Below are positions 23,732-31,547 of a DNA stretch of 64,000 nucleotides, piece after piece; position 1 is the stretch's first letter, and each line of letters opens with the position of its first letter. The DNA lies in contig NZ_JBAHWA010000001.1 in NCBI RefSeq assembly GCF_036697405.1, forward strand, positions 124,001 to 188,000, given 5' to 3'. The stretch comes from Lysobacter sp036697405. Lineage in GTDB: Bacteria > Pseudomonadota > Gammaproteobacteria > Xanthomonadales > Xanthomonadaceae. A model generated the notes under the pieces. The model searched no databases. It was not told the DNA's origin and saw only the letters and a program-made list of their open reading frames with translations. The position numbers were made by a program, and so were the translations under genes.

Positions 23732-24463
23732 ATGCCGTCGATGTCCAGGACGACCGATCTTTCCGCCCGCCTGAGCGGCCTGCTGGCGCGCCATCAGGCC
23801 CTGCACGACCCGCGCCAGGAGTCGCGCAACGGCTTGCGCTGGCTGCCGGAGCTGCGCGCCTGGCAGGCCTGGCGGCTGGAGGCCAGCTTCGACCGCTTCC
23901 TGCGCGATCCGCGCCGGCGCCCGGCGGCGCAGTTCTTCCTCAGCGATGTCTACAACGACCACGATTTCAGCCGCCGCGACGCCGACATCGCGCGGGTGCT
24001 GCCGATGATGCAGCGCTTGCTGCCCGCCGCGCTGTTGAGCACGGTCGCCGACGCGATCGAGCTGGGCCTGCTGACCCATGCCTTCGACCTGCGCATGGCC
24101 GAGCGCCTGCAGGTGCTGGCGCCGCGACGCCGGCGCCTGGACGCGGCCCTGTACGCGCAGGCCTACCGCGACAGCGGCCTGCCGCGCCTGCGCGGGCACC
24201 AGATCGACCTGATCGCGCGGGTCGGCAACGGCCTGGGCCGGGCGGTGCGGATGCCGGGCGTGTCGACCCTGCTGAAACTGTCGCGCGGGCCGGCCAAGGC
24301 GGCCGGGCTGGCGGAGCTGCAGGGCTTCCTGGAACGCGGCTTCGCCGCCTTCGGCCAACTCGGCGATGTGCGCGAGTTCATCGCCGAGATCGAAAGCGAC
24401 GAGCGCGAGGTCGCGCAGCGCTTGTTCGAGGGCGATCCGGATCCGTTTCCGGGCTTGGAGTAG
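23732..24463 (+). CDS. FFLEELY-motif family protein
   Basis: A 243-residue helical protein with no signal peptide. The diagnostic block near residue 60 reads QFFLSDVYNDHDFSRRDADI, matching the FFLEELY...DFSRRD block of a Xanthomonadaceae family of unknown function, though with SDV in place of EEL. Other conserved-looking segments are LSTVADAIELGLLTHAFDL and RGHQIDLIARVGNGLG. Start alternatives are ATG 23732 and ATG 23741, and neither has a clear ribosome binding site. It is divergent from the patatin gene with 125 bases between them. Confidence 0.72.
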   Translation: MPSMSRTTDLSARLSGLLARHQALHDPRQESRNGLRWLPELRAWQAWRLEASFDRFLRDPRRRPAAQFFLSDVYNDHDFSRRDADIARVLPMMQRLLPAALLSTVADAIELGLLTHAFDLRMAERLQVLAPRRRRLDAALYAQAYRDSGLPRLRGHQIDLIARVGNGLGRAVRMPGVSTLLKLSRGPAKAAGLAELQGFLERGFAAFGQLGDVREFIAEIESDEREVAQRLFEGDPDPFPGLE

Positions 24464-24633
24464 GGCGTTCCGGGATTGGGGGCGCGACGGTTGCGTCGTG
24501 TTCCGTGCGGCAGCGGCACTTCGAGGCGCGGCGTGGTCCGGCACCGTGAGCGCGACGCCATTCCGGCCTAGACCTTGGCGACGCCAGCTGCGATTCATCA
24601 TCTCCGGGACGTTGGCGACGCCACCTGCGATTC

Positions 24634-24786
24634 GTCATCCCCGCGCAGGCGGGGATCCAGTGGCTTCAGCGCGCGAATGGGCGGCCCGTTGGCGGCCAGG
24701 GCCGGTGGTCTATCGGGGTTCTAGGCAGATACGTCGCCCGCGGCAGGCCGATCAGGTCACTGGATCCCCGCCTGCGCGGGGATGAC
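24634..24786. repeat. MITE-like element with 33-bp terminal inverted repeats
   Basis: The left end (24634-24666, GTCATCCCCGCGCAGGCGGG then GATCCAGTGGCTT) is the inverted complement of the right end (24754-24786) apart from a few mismatches. The interior is 87 bases and non-coding. Each end is itself a small palindrome (CCCCGCGCAGGCGGGG). A second element with the same ends and a different interior lies at 38148-38320. No transposase gene is near. Confidence 0.85.
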
Positions 24787-24815
24787 GGAACGAAACGACG
24801 CCGGTGGCCGTAGCC

Positions 24816-24892
24816 TTTCCCGATTCCCGATTCCCGATTCCCGATTCCCGATTCCCGATTCCCGATTCCCGATTCCCGATTCCCGAATCCCG
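24816..24892. repeat. Eleven tandem 7-base repeats (ATTCCCG)
   Basis: Nine perfect ATTCCCG units (24823-24885) are flanked by TTTCCCG and AATCCCG. On the minus strand this reads GGG-AATC-GGG-AATC and so on, a canonical four-or-more-G-tract quadruplex motif. It ends 3 bases before the stop of the polyhydroxyalkanoate-system gene, so its transcript would carry the G-tracts directly after the stop codon. Confidence 0.95.
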
Positions 24893-24894
24893 CC

Positions 24895-25170
24895 TTACTT
24901 GAAGCGCTCGTCCAGCACCCGTCGGATCTCGCTCTCGATCGGGCCCTTGAGCGCGCCCAGCAGGAAACCCAGGCTTGCGGTCACGCGCAGTTGCTTGGGG
25001 CCGAGCGCGATCTTGCCGTCGACGCCGCTGCGGGCGAAGTTCAAGGTATCGCCGGACCAGTCGTATTCGATGCCGAAGCGCTCGGCCAGCTTTTCCGCCA
25101 CCTCTTCGACGGCTTTGCGGGCCTTGGCCGGCGTCAGCGAATGATCGTGGCGAATATCGATGCTCGACAT
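24895..25170 (-). CDS. Polyhydroxyalkanoic acid system family protein
   Basis: Encodes 91 residues that I recognise as the small polyhydroxyalkanoate-granule-region family: IDIRHDHSLTPAKARKAVEEVAEKLAERFG at the N-terminus, quoted in part as HDHSLTPAKARK, then GKIALGPKQLRVTASLGFLLG, again in part KIALGPKQLRV, and EIRRVLDERF at the end. The fold is like that of small SRPBCC/START-related proteins. It is cytoplasmic, with an unknown exact role, and is usually found near phasin or PHA genes. GGGAGG precedes the ATG. Its 3' end abuts the heptamer repeat at 24816-24892. Confidence 0.85.
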   Translation of the reverse strand: MSSIDIRHDHSLTPAKARKAVEEVAEKLAERFGIEYDWSGDTLNFARSGVDGKIALGPKQLRVTASLGFLLGALKGPIESEIRRVLDERFK

Positions 25171-25274
25171 ATAACGTTCCCTCCCAGGATCCGCCTATTG
25201 TGCGGGTGTGGCGCGTCGCATCCAAGAGCGTGCCGATGCGGCGCGCCGCTCGGTGTGCGTGATGGGCGCGCAGC

Positions 25275-26093
25275 ATGCTAGATTTCCGCCGAGTGGAAAG
25301 CCTAAGACTGCGATATCCCAACCGCGAACATGCCGACCTGGCCCTGAGCCCGGGCGTGCATGCGATCGGCCGCGACGCCGACGGTCGCACTGCCCTGGTC
25401 CGCGACGGCGCGGACGCGGTCGCACAGGTGTGCGTGGACCGCCGCGGCGTCTGGCTGCAGGTGCGCGAAGGCGTGCGCGGCCTGCACGTCAACGGCCGCC
25501 CGGTGCGGCGCATGGCGATGCTGCGCGCCGGCGACGCGATCTTCCTGGACGGGGTCGAGCTGCTGCTGCTGGCTGGCGAACCCTTGCCGGCCCCGGCCGA
25601 TTACGGTTTCGGCGAGGCGCCGGAGAGCCGGTTGGTGATCCGCGGCATCGCCGGCCCCCATCACGGCCGCTGTTATCCGCTGGACAAGCCGCGCACCATC
25701 GGCCGCGCCAGCGAATGCGACATCCGCATCGACGATGCCTCCTTCGCCGAGCGCCATGCGCGCCTGGAAGCGCACGCCGACGGCGTGGTGCTGCGCGACA
25801 TGGGCTCGGTCGAGGGCAGCCTGGTCAACGGCCGGCCGGTGCGCAACGCCTTGTTGCGGCCGGGCGACCAGCTGGTGCTGGAATCCCAGCACCGCTTCGT
25901 GATCGAGGCGCCCAGCCGCGGCGGTGGCGGCGAGTCGGTACCGACGCCGCACCTAGTCGAGTTCGAGGCCGACGAGCGCACGCGCCCGGCGCCGAGCCTG
26001 CCGTCGTCGGTGCGCCGCATGCCCTGGCTGTTGCTGGCGGCGGCGCTGCTGGCGGCCGCGCTCAGCCTGCTGTTGTTGTACGGCGTGAGCTGA
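25275..26093 (+). CDS. FHA-domain protein with C-terminal membrane anchor
   Basis: A 272-residue protein. Residues 1-105 look like a first, diverged FHA-like beta domain (LRLRYPNREHADLALSPG, then HAIGRDADG and LHVNGRPVRRMAMLRAGD). Residues 115-215 form a clear FHA phospho-threonine-binding domain: RTIGRASECDIRIDD, FAERHARLE, and GSLVNGRPV. A Pro/Arg linker leads to a C-terminal membrane helix (PWLLLAAALLAAALSLLLLYG in part). The FHA domains are thus cytoplasmic on a tail anchor. This suggests phospho-dependent recruitment to the membrane, but no Ser/Thr kinase gene is in the window. Its 3' end overlaps msrQ by 32 bases. Confidence 0.88.
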   Translation: MLDFRRVESLRLRYPNREHADLALSPGVHAIGRDADGRTALVRDGADAVAQVCVDRRGVWLQVREGVRGLHVNGRPVRRMAMLRAGDAIFLDGVELLLLAGEPLPAPADYGFGEAPESRLVIRGIAGPHHGRCYPLDKPRTIGRASECDIRIDDASFAERHARLEAHADGVVLRDMGSVEGSLVNGRPVRNALLRPGDQLVLESQHRFVIEAPSRGGGGESVPTPHLVEFEADERTRPAPSLPSSVRRMPWLLLAAALLAAALSLLLLYGVS

Positions 26094-26742
26094 GCGCGCG
26101 CAGCTTCTTCCAGCCGCGCCAGCCCAGCAGGGCGGCCAGGATCGTCGCGTACAGCAGCGGTTCGCGGATGTCGGACTTCACCAGCCACCAGAAGTGCAGC
26201 ACCGCCAGCACGGCGATCGCGTAGATCAATTGGTGCAGCCGGCCCCAGAGCCGGCCGAGCCGGCGCATCGCCGCCTGGGTCGAGGTCAGCGCCAGCGGCA
26301 CCAGCAGCAGCCAGGCCAGGAAACCGACCGTGATGTAGGGCCGCTTGAGGATCTCCTCGAAGATCTGGGTCCAGTAGCCGCGCAGGTCCAGGACCAGGTA
26401 GGCGGCGAAGTGCAGGCAGGCATAGAAGAAGGCGTACAGGCCGAGCAGGCGGCGGAAGCGGATCAGCACGGGCTGGCCGCTGAGCTGGCGCAGCGGCGTG
26501 ATCGCCAGGGTCAGCAGCAACAGGCGCAGCGCCCACAGGCCCAGGCGGTGCTCGATCTCGGCCACCGGGTCGGCGCCGAGGCCGCCGCTGCCGGTCAGGA
26601 ATTCGGCGCGGATCTGCCAGGCCAGGATCGCCGCCGGGGTCAGCGCGAGCAGGTGGACCAGGGCCTTGGCCGCGATCATGCCCTTGGACGCGGGGCGACG
26701 CGGTGCCGGCCGCGCGCGCGCGGCCGTGGTGCGGTCGTTCAT
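26062..26742 (-). CDS. msrQ: MsrQ, haem-binding membrane subunit of periplasmic methionine sulfoxide reductase
   Basis: A 226-residue multi-helix membrane protein of the ferric-reductase-like superfamily: about six hydrophobic helices after a basic N-terminal tail, with conserved segments LGLWALRLLLLTLAITPLR, RRLLGLYAFFYACLHFAAYL and LHQLIYAIAVLAVLHFWW containing the haem-ligand histidines. It passes electrons from the quinone pool or cytoplasmic flavin reductase to MsrP. The gene follows msrP with a 4-base gap, so they form the msrPQ operon. The last 32 bases overlap the convergent FHA gene. Confidence 0.93.
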   Translation of the reverse strand: MNDRTTAARARPAPRRPASKGMIAAKALVHLLALTPAAILAWQIRAEFLTGSGGLGADPVAEIEHRLGLWALRLLLLTLAITPLRQLSGQPVLIRFRRLLGLYAFFYACLHFAAYLVLDLRGYWTQIFEEILKRPYITVGFLAWLLLVPLALTSTQAAMRRLGRLWGRLHQLIYAIAVLAVLHFWWLVKSDIREPLLYATILAALLGWRGWKKLRALSSRRTTTAG

Positions 26743-26746
26743 GCGC

Positions 26747-27715
26747 TCAGAACCACTGCTTGAGGTTCATGCCAGCGTACATCGACGCGACCTGCTCGCC
26801 GTAGCCGTTGAACAGCCGGGTCGGGATGCGTTCGGCGAACAGCTTGCTGGCGGTGCCGGCGATGCGGCGTTCGCTCTTCTGGGTCCAGCGCGGATGGTCG
26901 ACGTTGGGGTTCACGTTGGAGAAGAAACCGTACTCGCTGGACTGGGCGTCGTTCCAGCTGGTGAACGGCATTTTCTCGACGAAGGTGATCGCGACGATCG
27001 ACTTGATGCTCTTGAAGCCGTATTTCCACGGCACCACCAGCCGCAGCGGGGCGCCGTTCTGCTGCGGCAACGGCTTGCCGTACAGGCCGGTGGCCAGCAG
27101 GGTCAGCGGGTGCATGGCCTCGTCGATGCGCAGGCCCTCGCGGTAGGGCCAGTCCAGCGCGGGGTAGGCCAGGCCGGGCATCTGCTTGCGGTCGGCCAGG
27201 GTGGTGAAGGCCACGTACTTGGCTTTGGATGTGGGCTGGAAGCGCTTGAGCACCTCGCCCAGCGGAACCCCCAGCCAGGGGATCACCATCGACCAGCCTT
27301 CCACGCAGCGCAGGCGGTAGATGCGCTCCTGCGGGCTCAGGCCCTTGATCAGATCGTCCAGGCCCAGCGCGCCGGGTTTGGCGCAGGCGCCGCCCACCGC
27401 GACCGTCCAGGGACGGGTGCGCAGGGTCTTGGGCGCTTTGCCCGGGTCGGCCTTGCCGGTGCCGAACTCGTAATAGTTGTTGTAGCTGCTGATGTCTTCG
27501 TAGCGGGTCAGGGTTTCGTCGGTGCGGAAGCCCGAGGCCGCCTGTGCGGGCGTGATCGCGGTCTTGGGCGCAGGCGGCGGCTCGGCGTCGGCGCAGCCGG
27601 CCAGGCCCAGCGCGGGCGCGGCCGCGAACGCGGCCAGCAGGCGCCGGCGCTCGCGGTAGACCGCCTCGTCGGTGATCTCGCGGGCGGGGAGGGTGAAGGC
27701 GTCGCGCAATGACAT
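26747..27715 (-). CDS. msrP: MsrP, periplasmic molybdopterin methionine sulfoxide reductase
   Basis: A 322-residue catalytic subunit that repairs oxidised methionine in periplasmic proteins. The N-terminus carries a Tat-like twin-Arg segment (RERRRLLAAFAAAPALGLAG). The molybdenum ligand is Cys137 in IYRLRCVEGWSMVIPW. Further family blocks are LRLVVPWKYGFKSIKSIV and GFFSNVNPNVDHPRW. The residue after the signal region is Cys41 in LAGCAD, a lipobox-like feature that could anchor the protein, which is not the usual textbook form. AGGAG precedes the ATG. It is the first gene of the msrPQ operon, divergent from serC. Confidence 0.94.
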   Translation of the reverse strand: MSLRDAFTLPAREITDEAVYRERRRLLAAFAAAPALGLAGCADAEPPPAPKTAITPAQAASGFRTDETLTRYEDISSYNNYYEFGTGKADPGKAPKTLRTRPWTVAVGGACAKPGALGLDDLIKGLSPQERIYRLRCVEGWSMVIPWLGVPLGEVLKRFQPTSKAKYVAFTTLADRKQMPGLAYPALDWPYREGLRIDEAMHPLTLLATGLYGKPLPQQNGAPLRLVVPWKYGFKSIKSIVAITFVEKMPFTSWNDAQSSEYGFFSNVNPNVDHPRWTQKSERRIAGTASKLFAERIPTRLFNGYGEQVASMYAGMNLKQWF

Positions 27716-27899
27716 CGGGGGAACTCCTGCTTGAGACGGGCACGGTGTGGACAGGTCGCGGGGCCGTCCAGGCGCATACGGTGGGTTTATCACCATAGAG
27801 GCAGCCGAAGGGGCAAAAGTTGCGCGGGTAACCAAGGCGCGCGCAAGTGTTGCACTGCGGCATACTTGGGCTCCAACCCCCACTCCCACGGAGCACCCG

Positions 27900-28985
27900 A
27901 TGTCCCGCGCGTTCAACTTCAGTGCCGGCCCCGCGACCTTGCCCGAAGCCGTCCTCCTGCAGGCCCAGGCCGAAATGCTGGACTGGCATGGCGTCGGCGC
28001 CTCGATCGTGGAGCTGAGCCATCGCGGGCCGGAGTTCCTCCAGGTCGCCCAGGAAGCCGAAGCCGACCTGCGCACGCTGATGTCGATTCCCGAGGACTAT
28101 GCGGTGCTGTTCCTGCAGGGCGGCGCGACCACCCAGCAGGCCCTGATCGCGCTCAACTTCGCCGCGCCCGGCCAGACCGTGGATTACGCGGTGACCGGCC
28201 ATTGGGGCAAGACCGCGCTCAAGCAGGTCAAGCCCTACGTCGACGCCAAGGTGATCGCCAGCGGCGAGGCCGGCGGCTACCGCGACATCCCGGCCTACGC
28301 CGACTGGCAGTTCTCCAAGGACGCCGCCTACGTCCACTACACCGCCAACGAAACCATCCATGGCGTCGAGTTCCGCGACATTCCGCAGACCGGCGAGGTG
28401 CCGCTGATCGGCGACTTCAGCTCCAGCATCGTGTCCGAGCCCCTGGACGTGTCCAAGTTCGGCGTGATCTACGCCGGCGCGCAGAAGAACCTGGGCCCGG
28501 TCGGCGTCAGCGTGGTGATCGTGCGCCGCGACCTGCTCGAACGCGCCGGCCAGCCGCGCGCGGAGATCCTGGACTACCGCGCCCACGTCAAGGGCGAGTC
28601 CATGCTCAACACCCCGCCGACCTGGAACTGGTACCTGGCCGGCCTGGTGTTCAAGTGGATGATCGCGCAGGGCGGCGTGGCCGAGTTCGCGCAGCGCAAC
28701 GCGCGCAAGTCGGCGCTGCTGTACCAGACCATCGACAACTCCGGCGGCTTCTACCGCAACGAGGTCGCGCCCGCCGCGCGCTCGCGCATGAACGTGCCGT
28801 TCTTCCTCAAGGACGAGGCGCTGGACAAGCCGTTCCTGAAGGAAGCCGAGGCCGCCGGCCTGATCTCGCTCAAGGGCCACCGCGCCCTGGGCGGCATGCG
28901 CGCCTCGATCTACAACGCGATGCCGGAAGAGGGCGTGCAGGCGCTGGCCTCCTTCATGCGAGATTTCCAGAAGAGGAATGGGTGA
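27900..28985 (+). CDS. serC: Phosphoserine aminotransferase
   Basis: A 361-residue PLP enzyme for serine synthesis (3-phosphohydroxypyruvate plus Glu) and for the pyridoxal pathway. It starts with RAFNFSAGPATLPEAVL. LFLQGGATTQQAL and GDFSSSIVSEPLDVSKFG lead to the PLP lysine in YAGAQKNLGPVGV. LKGHRALGGMRASIYNAMP marks the C-terminus. Length and blocks match SerC. The ATG at 27900 follows a weak GGAG at 27890. A strong hairpin begins at the base after its stop. It is the first gene of the serC-pheA-hisC-aroA group. Confidence 0.97.
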   Translation: MSRAFNFSAGPATLPEAVLLQAQAEMLDWHGVGASIVELSHRGPEFLQVAQEAEADLRTLMSIPEDYAVLFLQGGATTQQALIALNFAAPGQTVDYAVTGHWGKTALKQVKPYVDAKVIASGEAGGYRDIPAYADWQFSKDAAYVHYTANETIHGVEFRDIPQTGEVPLIGDFSSSIVSEPLDVSKFGVIYAGAQKNLGPVGVSVVIVRRDLLERAGQPRAEILDYRAHVKGESMLNTPPTWNWYLAGLVFKWMIAQGGVAEFAQRNARKSALLYQTIDNSGGFYRNEVAPAARSRMNVPFFLKDEALDKPFLKEAEAAGLISLKGHRALGGMRASIYNAMPEEGVQALASFMRDFQKRNG

Positions 28986-29030
28986 GCCACCGCGCTTAGC
29001 CGATGCCCTATCGGCATCGGCTGCGGTGGC
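28986..29030 (+). terminator. Extended hairpin directly after serC
   Basis: Two stacked stems, GCCACCGC with GCGGTGGC (8 bp) outside and AGCCGATGCC with GGCATCGGCT (10 bp) inside, with a CTATC loop. It begins at the base after the TGA. No T-run follows, so it may stabilise the 3' end or attenuate read-through into pheA. Confidence 0.5.
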
Positions 29031-29196
29031 GAACGCACGGCCATGGATGGCCGGGCCGGACGGTCCCCGGGCGAGCCGGTCTGGCCATGGACGGCAGCCT
29101 TGAACTCCAGCTTGCGTCGTAGGTTTTCGTAAGCTCTCAAATATCTTCGCTACCTCAGCACCACCTCCGGCCGCCCCCCGGACCCACGAGACGAAC

Positions 29197-30381
29197 ATGG
29201 CAAAGAAACCCACCAAGCCCGCGGCGCCGAAGCCGAAGCAGGCCGCCGCCAAGCCGAGCAAGGCCGCGAAGAGCAAGCCCGCCACCGCGGCCCCCGAACT
29301 CCCCCCGCTCGACCTGGCCGTGCTGCGCACCCGCATCGACGGCATCGACCAGCACATCCAGCAGCTGATCGCCGAGCGCGCCCAGTTCGCCAACCAGGTC
29401 GGCAAGGCCAAGGGCAAACTGGCCGCGGCGGTGGACTATTACCGTCCCGAGCGCGAGGCCCAGGTGCTGCGCCGCGTGGTCGACCGCAACGACGGCCCGC
29501 TCAACGACGAAGTGCTGGTGCGGCTGTTCCGCGAAATCATGTCGGCCTGCCTGGCCCAGCAGGAGCCGCTCAAGATCGGCTTCCTCGGCCCGGAGGGCAC
29601 GCACTCGCAGCAGGCGGTGTTCAAGCATTTCGGCCATTCGATCCATGGCCTGCCGCTGGCCAGCATCGAGGAGGTGTTTCAGGAAGTCGAAGCCGGCAAC
29701 GCCGACTTCGGCGTGGTGCCGGTGGAGAACTCCACCCAGGGCACGATCCAGTCCACCCTGGACATGTTCCTGACCTCGAAGCTGAAGATCTCCGGCGAAG
29801 TCGAGCTGCGCGTGCACCAGCACCTGCTCTCGCGCAGCGGCCGGATCGAGGACATCGAACGCGTCTACTCGCATCCGCAGTCCTTCGCCCAGTGCAAGGC
29901 CTGGCTGCGCCAGTACCTGCCCAAGGCCGAGAAGATCGCCGTGGCCAGCAACGCCGAAGCCGCGCGCCGCGCGCGCAACGCCGACGACGCGGCCGCGATC
30001 GCCGGCGCCAGCGCCGGCAACGTCTACGGCCTGAAGAACGTCGCCGGCCCGATCGAGGACCGCCCCGACAACACCACCCGCTTCCTGGTGATCGGACGCG
30101 AGCTGTTCACGCCCTCGGGCAACGACCGCACCTCGCTGCTGATCTTCATCAAGGACCAGCCCGGCGCGCTGTACAACGTACTGTCGCCGTTCGCCAAGCG
30201 CGGCCTGAGCATGAACCGCATCGAGTCGCGTCCGGGCCATACCGGCCGCTGGCAGTACGCCTTCTTCGTCGACATCGGCGGCCACGTCCAGGAACCGGCG
30301 ATGCGCGAAGCGCTGGAGGAGCTGGAAGAGCTGGCCCACGAAGTGAAGGTGCTGGGCTCCTACCCGGTCGCGATCGCGTGA
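29197..30381 (+). CDS. pheA: Bifunctional chorismate mutase / prephenate dehydratase (P-protein)
   Basis: A 394-residue enzyme converting chorismate to prephenate and then phenylpyruvate. Residues 1-38 are an unusual Lys/Ala/Pro leader (KKPTKPAAPKPKQAAAKPSK). The AroQ chorismate mutase domain spans about 40-125 (LRTRIDGIDQHIQQLIAERA). The dehydratase domain is at about 130-300 (IGFLGPEGTHSQQAV, VPVENSTQGTI, and the TTRF motif in DNTTRFLVIG). The ACT domain lies at about 310-390 (SLLIFIKDQPGALYNVL and the Phe-binding ESRPG). Phe feedback inhibition is expected. The stop codon overlaps the GTG of hisC. Confidence 0.97.
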   Translation: MAKKPTKPAAPKPKQAAAKPSKAAKSKPATAAPELPPLDLAVLRTRIDGIDQHIQQLIAERAQFANQVGKAKGKLAAAVDYYRPEREAQVLRRVVDRNDGPLNDEVLVRLFREIMSACLAQQEPLKIGFLGPEGTHSQQAVFKHFGHSIHGLPLASIEEVFQEVEAGNADFGVVPVENSTQGTIQSTLDMFLTSKLKISGEVELRVHQHLLSRSGRIEDIERVYSHPQSFAQCKAWLRQYLPKAEKIAVASNAEAARRARNADDAAAIAGASAGNVYGLKNVAGPIEDRPDNTTRFLVIGRELFTPSGNDRTSLLIFIKDQPGALYNVLSPFAKRGLSMNRIESRPGHTGRWQYAFFVDIGGHVQEPAMREALEELEELAHEVKVLGSYPVAIA

Positions 30382-31547
30382 GCGCGGCGCCGTCCTTGCC
30401 GGCGGCGACGCCGGCCTTCGACGAGGCCTGGTTCGCCGCGCGCGCGCAAGCGGGCGTGCAGCGCCTGCGCGCCTACGACCCGGGCCACGACCTGGTCGCG
30501 TTGCGGCGCCGGTTCGGCGCGCAGCAACTGGTCGAGCTGGGGTCCAACGAGAATCCCTATGGCCCGTCGCCGCGCGCGCGCGCGGCGGCGCTGGCGCAGC
30601 TGGATCAACTGCATCGTTATCCCGACCCGCTCGGCGCCGATCTTAAGCGCGCGCTGGCCGCCAAACACGGCGTCGCCACCGCGCAGATCCTGCTCGGCAA
30701 CGGTTCGCACGAACTGCTGATGCAGCTGGCGCAGGTCTTCGCCGGGCCGGGGACCGAGGTGGTGTTCTCGCGTTACGGCTTCGCGGTGTTCGCGCTCGCC
30801 ACTCAGGCCGCCGGTGCGGACATGCGCATCGTCGAGGCGCTGCCGCGCAGCGCGGCGATGCCGGCCGGCCACGATCTGGACGCGATCGCCGACGCGATCG
30901 GGCCGCGGACTCGGCTGGTCTACCTGGCCAATCCCAACAATCCCACCGGCACCTGGTTCGGTCGCGCGGCCCTGCAGGCCTTCCTGGCGCGCGTGCCGGC
31001 CGACATCCTGGTGGTGATGGACGAGGCCTACGCCGAGATGGTCGACCGCGCCGAGGCCGGCGATTTCGCCAGCGCGGTCGAACTGCTGGACGCGCATCCG
31101 AACCTGATCGTCACCCGCACCTTCAGCAAGGCCTACGGCCTGGCCGGATTGCGCGTGGGCTATCTGCTGGCGGCACCGGGCCTGGTCGCGGTGATGGAGC
31201 GCCTGCGCGAGAGCTTCAACGTCAACGGCCCGGCGCTGGCCGCCTGCGAGGCCGCGCTGGCCGACGAGGCCTACCTGGCCTCGGCCTGCGCGCGCAATGC
31301 CCAGCAGCGCGCCGCGCTCGCCGCCGCCTTGCGCGAACGCGGCCTGCGGGTGTTTCCCTCGCAGACCAATTTCGTCCTGGTCGAGTTCGGCGCCGACACC
31401 ACGCGCATCGAGTCCGAGCTGATCGCGCGCGGCGTGGTGCTGCGGCCGATGGGCGGCTACGGCCTGGGCGACTGCCTGCGCATCACCGTCGGCGACGCCG
31501 ACGAGAATCGTCGCTTGCTGGCCGCGCTGGACGCGGTGCGCGCATGA
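30378..31547 (+). CDS. hisC: Histidinol-phosphate / aromatic aminotransferase (HisC2 type)
   Basis: A 389-residue class I/II PLP aminotransferase. Blocks include LVELGSNENPYGPSP, GNGSHELLMQL, YLANPNNPTGTW, VVMDEAYAEMVD and the PLP lysine in TRTFSKAYGLAGLRVGY. It starts at GTG 30378, overlapping the pheA stop as GTGA, and ends overlapping aroA as ATGA, so translation is coupled on both sides. HisC2-type enzymes between pheA and aroA commonly transaminate phenylpyruvate, hydroxyphenylpyruvate or arogenate rather than making histidine. No his genes are nearby, which supports the aromatic role. Confidence 0.92.
   Translation: MSAAPSLPAATPAFDEAWFAARAQAGVQRLRAYDPGHDLVALRRRFGAQQLVELGSNENPYGPSPRARAAALAQLDQLHRYPDPLGADLKRALAAKHGVATAQILLGNGSHELLMQLAQVFAGPGTEVVFSRYGFAVFALATQAAGADMRIVEALPRSAAMPAGHDLDAIADAIGPRTRLVYLANPNNPTGTWFGRAALQAFLARVPADILVVMDEAYAEMVDRAEAGDFASAVELLDAHPNLIVTRTFSKAYGLAGLRVGYLLAAPGLVAVMERLRESFNVNGPALAACEAALADEAYLASACARNAQQRAALAAALRERGLRVFPSQTNFVLVEFGADTTRIESELIARGVVLRPMGGYGLGDCLRITVGDADENRRLLAALDAVRA

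Noticed and set aside
24634..24786. Insertion sequence with its own transposase
   Set aside because: The interior is only 87 bases and non-coding; at most a non-autonomous element.
24816..24892. Coding repeat region (peptide PDSRFPI-like in one frame)
   Set aside because: The 7-base unit shifts frame, so all frames are open by chance. There is no start signal or conserved context.
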